A DNA stretch of 64,000 nt from Actinokineospora diospyrosa. Lineage in GTDB: Bacteria; Actinomycetota; Actinomycetes; Mycobacteriales; Pseudonocardiaceae. Positions within the stretch are counted from its first letter, which is position 1. Each line of letters opens with the position of its first letter. The position numbers were made by a program, and so were the translations under genes. Under the pieces are notes generated by a model. It ran no database searches. It saw only the letters and a list, made by a program, of their open reading frames with translations, and was not told the DNA's origin. Positions 61,757-64,000 of this stretch are shown piece after piece. The stretch covers positions 372,001-436,000 of the forward strand of contig NZ_JAMTCO010000003.1 of NCBI RefSeq assembly GCF_024171925.1. Direction: 5' to 3'.

Positions 61757-63226
61757 ATGGTCGAGTTCCTGAACAGCTTCTTCCAGATCGGTCTTCCCGT
61801 GATCGCCGGTCTCCTGTTTGTCTTCATGTACGTGCGACCCGCGGTTCGGCTGCTGAACCGAACCGTGTACCGGCGGTTCAAGCTGACCAGAATCTTCCGG
61901 GCTGTCTTCGCGGTGGGCAGGTCTCTTGGATTCGGACTCACGCGCAAGGAGCTCTATAGGGCGGCCTGCATGCGTGCCGAGTCCGAGTTGCTGAACCCTC
62001 GGCCGGTTAAGCCGGACAAGTACGAGTTTCGGCACCGGTATGAGTACCGTGCTGCCGTGCGCCAGTACCGCATCGACCTCCGGGACTGGCTCTCGGCGCT
62101 GAAGGTGCAACTGTCGCACCTGATGAAGGACGAGAACGGCGCCCTGATCACCGTGCCGACCTGTTTCGACCTCGCCAAGGCCGAGTCGGACATCGTGCGC
62201 TACTTCCGGGTGCGCGTGGCGGGCAACTCGATGGTCGACGCCACTCCCGAGGTGTTCCAGTCGACGATCCGGGTCGAAGAGGGCTTCGTGGCGCCCTTGC
62301 ACCTACTCGCGGGGCTGCTGTCGCGGTTCGACGAGGACTGGAAGAAGTCGATTGACGGGTACAGCCAGATCATGACCGGCACCGACAACAGCCTAGAGAA
62401 CCTGCGGTCGTTTCAAGCGAACCTGTTCACCTGCTGGTCGGCATGGGGTCCGAGCGCGCCGTTCGGCACCTGTGACCGGTGGATCGGGCAAAAGGTCCTG
62501 CAGTTCGGCTATGGCGATGAGAACAACTCCATCGCGCTTGTCACCCGGTCTGGAGAGGCCAGCGAGATGCCCCTATCCCAGTCACCGCAAGGTGGCTTCA
62601 CCACACTCGCCGTGCGTTCGGTCGTTGTCGGCGTGCTCAAGAACGCCACCACGATCGATCCGGAGGACCTGTGCGCGGCTCAGCAGCCCGAAACCAGTCC
62701 AGGTCAAGGCAACCTCGTCTTACAGGTGACCAAGCCGATCCTGCGCGCCGGCGGTAGGGCGGGCAACGCACCCCGGCGGTACTACTCCGCCTACATCTGG
62801 GCGATCCTGGTGATCTGCGGTCCGGATGGCAAGCCCGAGTCGCAGCTTGAGCCCTGGCGGAACATGCTGACGTTCTTCGAGCACGGGAACGTGGCGGATG
62901 AGCTCACCTACCGCATGTTGAAAGAGCAGCTCGCCACGAAGATCCGCACCTCGGTGGAGACGATCCTGGCTGCCAGGCCTGATGTGGTACTCAGCTTCGC
63001 TTGCGCTATCGACGAATGCGGATGCGGTAAGCCTATAGAGTTCCCGGCGCCGCTGGGCCAGTCGGTCAAGGAGACCCTGTTCGGAGATGCCTGGGTCGGC
63101 CACTTGACGAAGAAGGGGTGGGCTGGCCGAGTGCGTCAGTCTTTGCCCGCGAAGCATCGTGAGACCTATGCCGCTTGTCAGCTGTCGCAGGTCCTCACTT
63201 CCTACCTGGCCAAGGTTGCCGCGTGA
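61757..63226 (+). CDS. Unknown membrane-anchored protein
   Basis: A 489-residue protein I do not recognise. One N-terminal membrane span (LPVIAGLLFVFMYV) is followed by a basic helical stretch (NRTVYRRFKLTRIFRAVFAV) and a large cytoplasmic part. Visible features are WSAWGPSAPFGTCDRW in the middle and a Cys-rich site CAIDECGCGKPIE near the C-terminus. The ATG has GAGGGGG five bases upstream. Its stop overlaps the start of a GNAT gene (GTGA). Codons are less G/C-biased than in the cluster. Confidence 0.7.
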   Translation: MVEFLNSFFQIGLPVIAGLLFVFMYVRPAVRLLNRTVYRRFKLTRIFRAVFAVGRSLGFGLTRKELYRAACMRAESELLNPRPVKPDKYEFRHRYEYRAAVRQYRIDLRDWLSALKVQLSHLMKDENGALITVPTCFDLAKAESDIVRYFRVRVAGNSMVDATPEVFQSTIRVEEGFVAPLHLLAGLLSRFDEDWKKSIDGYSQIMTGTDNSLENLRSFQANLFTCWSAWGPSAPFGTCDRWIGQKVLQFGYGDENNSIALVTRSGEASEMPLSQSPQGGFTTLAVRSVVVGVLKNATTIDPEDLCAAQQPETSPGQGNLVLQVTKPILRAGGRAGNAPRRYYSAYIWAILVICGPDGKPESQLEPWRNMLTFFEHGNVADELTYRMLKEQLATKIRTSVETILAARPDVVLSFACAIDECGCGKPIEFPAPLGQSVKETLFGDAWVGHLTKKGWAGRVRQSLPAKHRETYAACQLSQVLTSYLAKVAA

Positions 63227-64000
63227 CGCTCGAGTTCCGTGACCTCACCGCCGCCCCGGCTGACATCGCGCTACTAGCGGACTTCTACCGCCACTACGAG
63301 CTGGAGTTCCCCGACCCGGATGAGCGCGAGTCGTTGGACAACATGCTCGACTACCTGCGCCGCAAGGAAGTTGGGTGGTACGGCCCCAACAGCTATCACA
63401 TAGTCCTAGCGATCAGTGGCACCGTCACCGTCGGTTGCTCGGTGTCTGACTACCTAGCCGAACCGAACACGGGTGTCATCGAGTTCCTCTTGGTGACACC
63501 ACAAGCTCGGCGCGGTGGTACCGGCCGAGCGCTGTTGGCGGAGACCGAACGTCTGCTTGACAACGACGCCCGAGCAGGAGGGCACAGGCAGCTAGCGCAT
63601 GTGGTCGCGGAGATCAATGACCCACGCGCACCAACCGATGTACCCGACAACCTGGACCCGGCCGTAAGAGCACTGATCTGGGGTCGCTGGGGCTACCGAG
63701 GGCTGGACTTCCCCTATACGCAACCAGCGCTCTCAGCGGACCAGGGGGCGGTAACGAACCTGCTGCTCATCGTGAAGTCGTTCGTGCCAAGCCAGCTGAC
63801 GCCAGACACCGTTCGGCTCATCGTCCATGAGTACCTGCATTGGGCCATGCGGATCAATGAGCCGGATCGCAGCTCAGACTACCAGCGAATGGCCGAACAC
63901 CTGCGTCAGACGTCCGAGATGCACACCCTGTCACTCGCGGAGTACGTGGGAGTTGAGCCTAAGAGGTCGCTACACGTGCACAGGCTCACCGGCGCAGACG
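63223..64000 (+). CDS. GNAT-type acetyltransferase, C-terminus cut off by window edge
   Basis: The first 259 codons of a protein that continues beyond the window. The acetyl-CoA site is VIEFLLVTPQARRGGTGRALL, matching the Q/RxxGxG/A of GNAT enzymes, followed by a helical DDxx-rich region. A second part after about residue 175 (TNLLLIVKSFVPSQLTP, then VHEYLHWAMRI) extends the usual 150-residue domain and contains HEYLH, which resembles a metallopeptidase helix. It is translationally coupled to the unknown membrane protein upstream. Confidence 0.75.
   Translation, partial: MTLEFRDLTAAPADIALLADFYRHYELEFPDPDERESLDNMLDYLRRKEVGWYGPNSYHIVLAISGTVTVGCSVSDYLAEPNTGVIEFLLVTPQARRGGTGRALLAETERLLDNDARAGGHRQLAHVVAEINDPRAPTDVPDNLDPAVRALIWGRWGYRGLDFPYTQPALSADQGAVTNLLLIVKSFVPSQLTPDTVRLIVHEYLHWAMRINEPDRSSDYQRMAEHLRQTSEMHTLSLAEYVGVEPKRSLHVHRLTGAD

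Overview
The window is high-GC actinomycete DNA: GTG/TTG starts are common, third codon positions are mostly G or C, stop/start overlaps (ATGA, GTGA) are frequent, and TetR, XRE, OmpR/NarL and ECF sigma regulators abound. The gene mix and the hybrid assembly line suggest a filamentous actinomycete, plausibly of the order Pseudonocardiales; that placement is inference.

1-11.6 kb is a patchwork of small chromosomal units: a truncated secreted NlpC/P60-like protein; a divergent P450/TetR pair around a palindromic operator; a tiny hydrophobic peptide gene; a DNA-alkylation repair island (AlkB, an unknown protein, an O6-methylguanine methyltransferase with an Ada-type zinc domain at its C-terminus, and an ECF sigma factor); a Tat-exported class V aminotransferase; a TRM11-like methyltransferase; an ArsR/SRPBCC pair; and a small XRE-associated locus. 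11.6-17.3 kb is one operon for a MacAB-like exporter, a DUF5666-like protein and an OmpR/histidine-kinase system. 17.3-19.9 kb is modABC for molybdate uptake. 20-24.4 kb holds an EF-hand protein, a conserved unknown protein and a NarL-type system with a degenerate second kinase and a partly duplicated gene start. 24.5-28.9 kb holds an ABC-2 exporter (two permeases and an ATPase) with an imperfect inverted repeat around the permeases, a zinc-ribbon gene under a LexA-like box, and an SDR enzyme.

28.85-59.3 kb is the centrepiece, a hybrid NRPS/PKS cluster. Reading leftward from 55.4 kb, four megasynthases form a colinear line: loading A-PCP plus KS-AT-DH-KR-ACP; KS-AT-KR-ACP; KS-AT-DH-ER-KR-ACP; KS-AT-ACP-aminotransferase-condensation. 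They are followed on the same strand by a 2OG-Fe(II) oxygenase, an arginine:glycine-type amidinotransferase and a carbamoyltransferase. Divergently, four genes (3-hydroxyacyl-CoA dehydrogenase, free ACP, aminoacyl-ACP ligase, acyl-CoA dehydrogenase) match the known logic for aminomalonyl-ACP. The simplest reading is that guanidinoacetate primes the line, dehydration and ring closure after module 1 give a cyclic guanidine, module 2 leaves a hydroxyl for carbamoylation, module 3 fully reduces, and module 4 uses aminomalonyl-ACP plus on-line transamination to make a vicinal diamine. This resembles the published guadinomine pathway of Streptomyces and, for the starter, CyrA/CyrB of cylindrospermopsin. 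No thioesterase, terminal A-PCP module, pathway regulator or phosphopantetheinyl transferase is seen in the window; the line ends in a condensation domain.

59.5-64 kb carries an ABC exporter, possibly for the product, and an uncharacterised membrane-anchored protein coupled to a GNAT acetyltransferase that runs off the edge.
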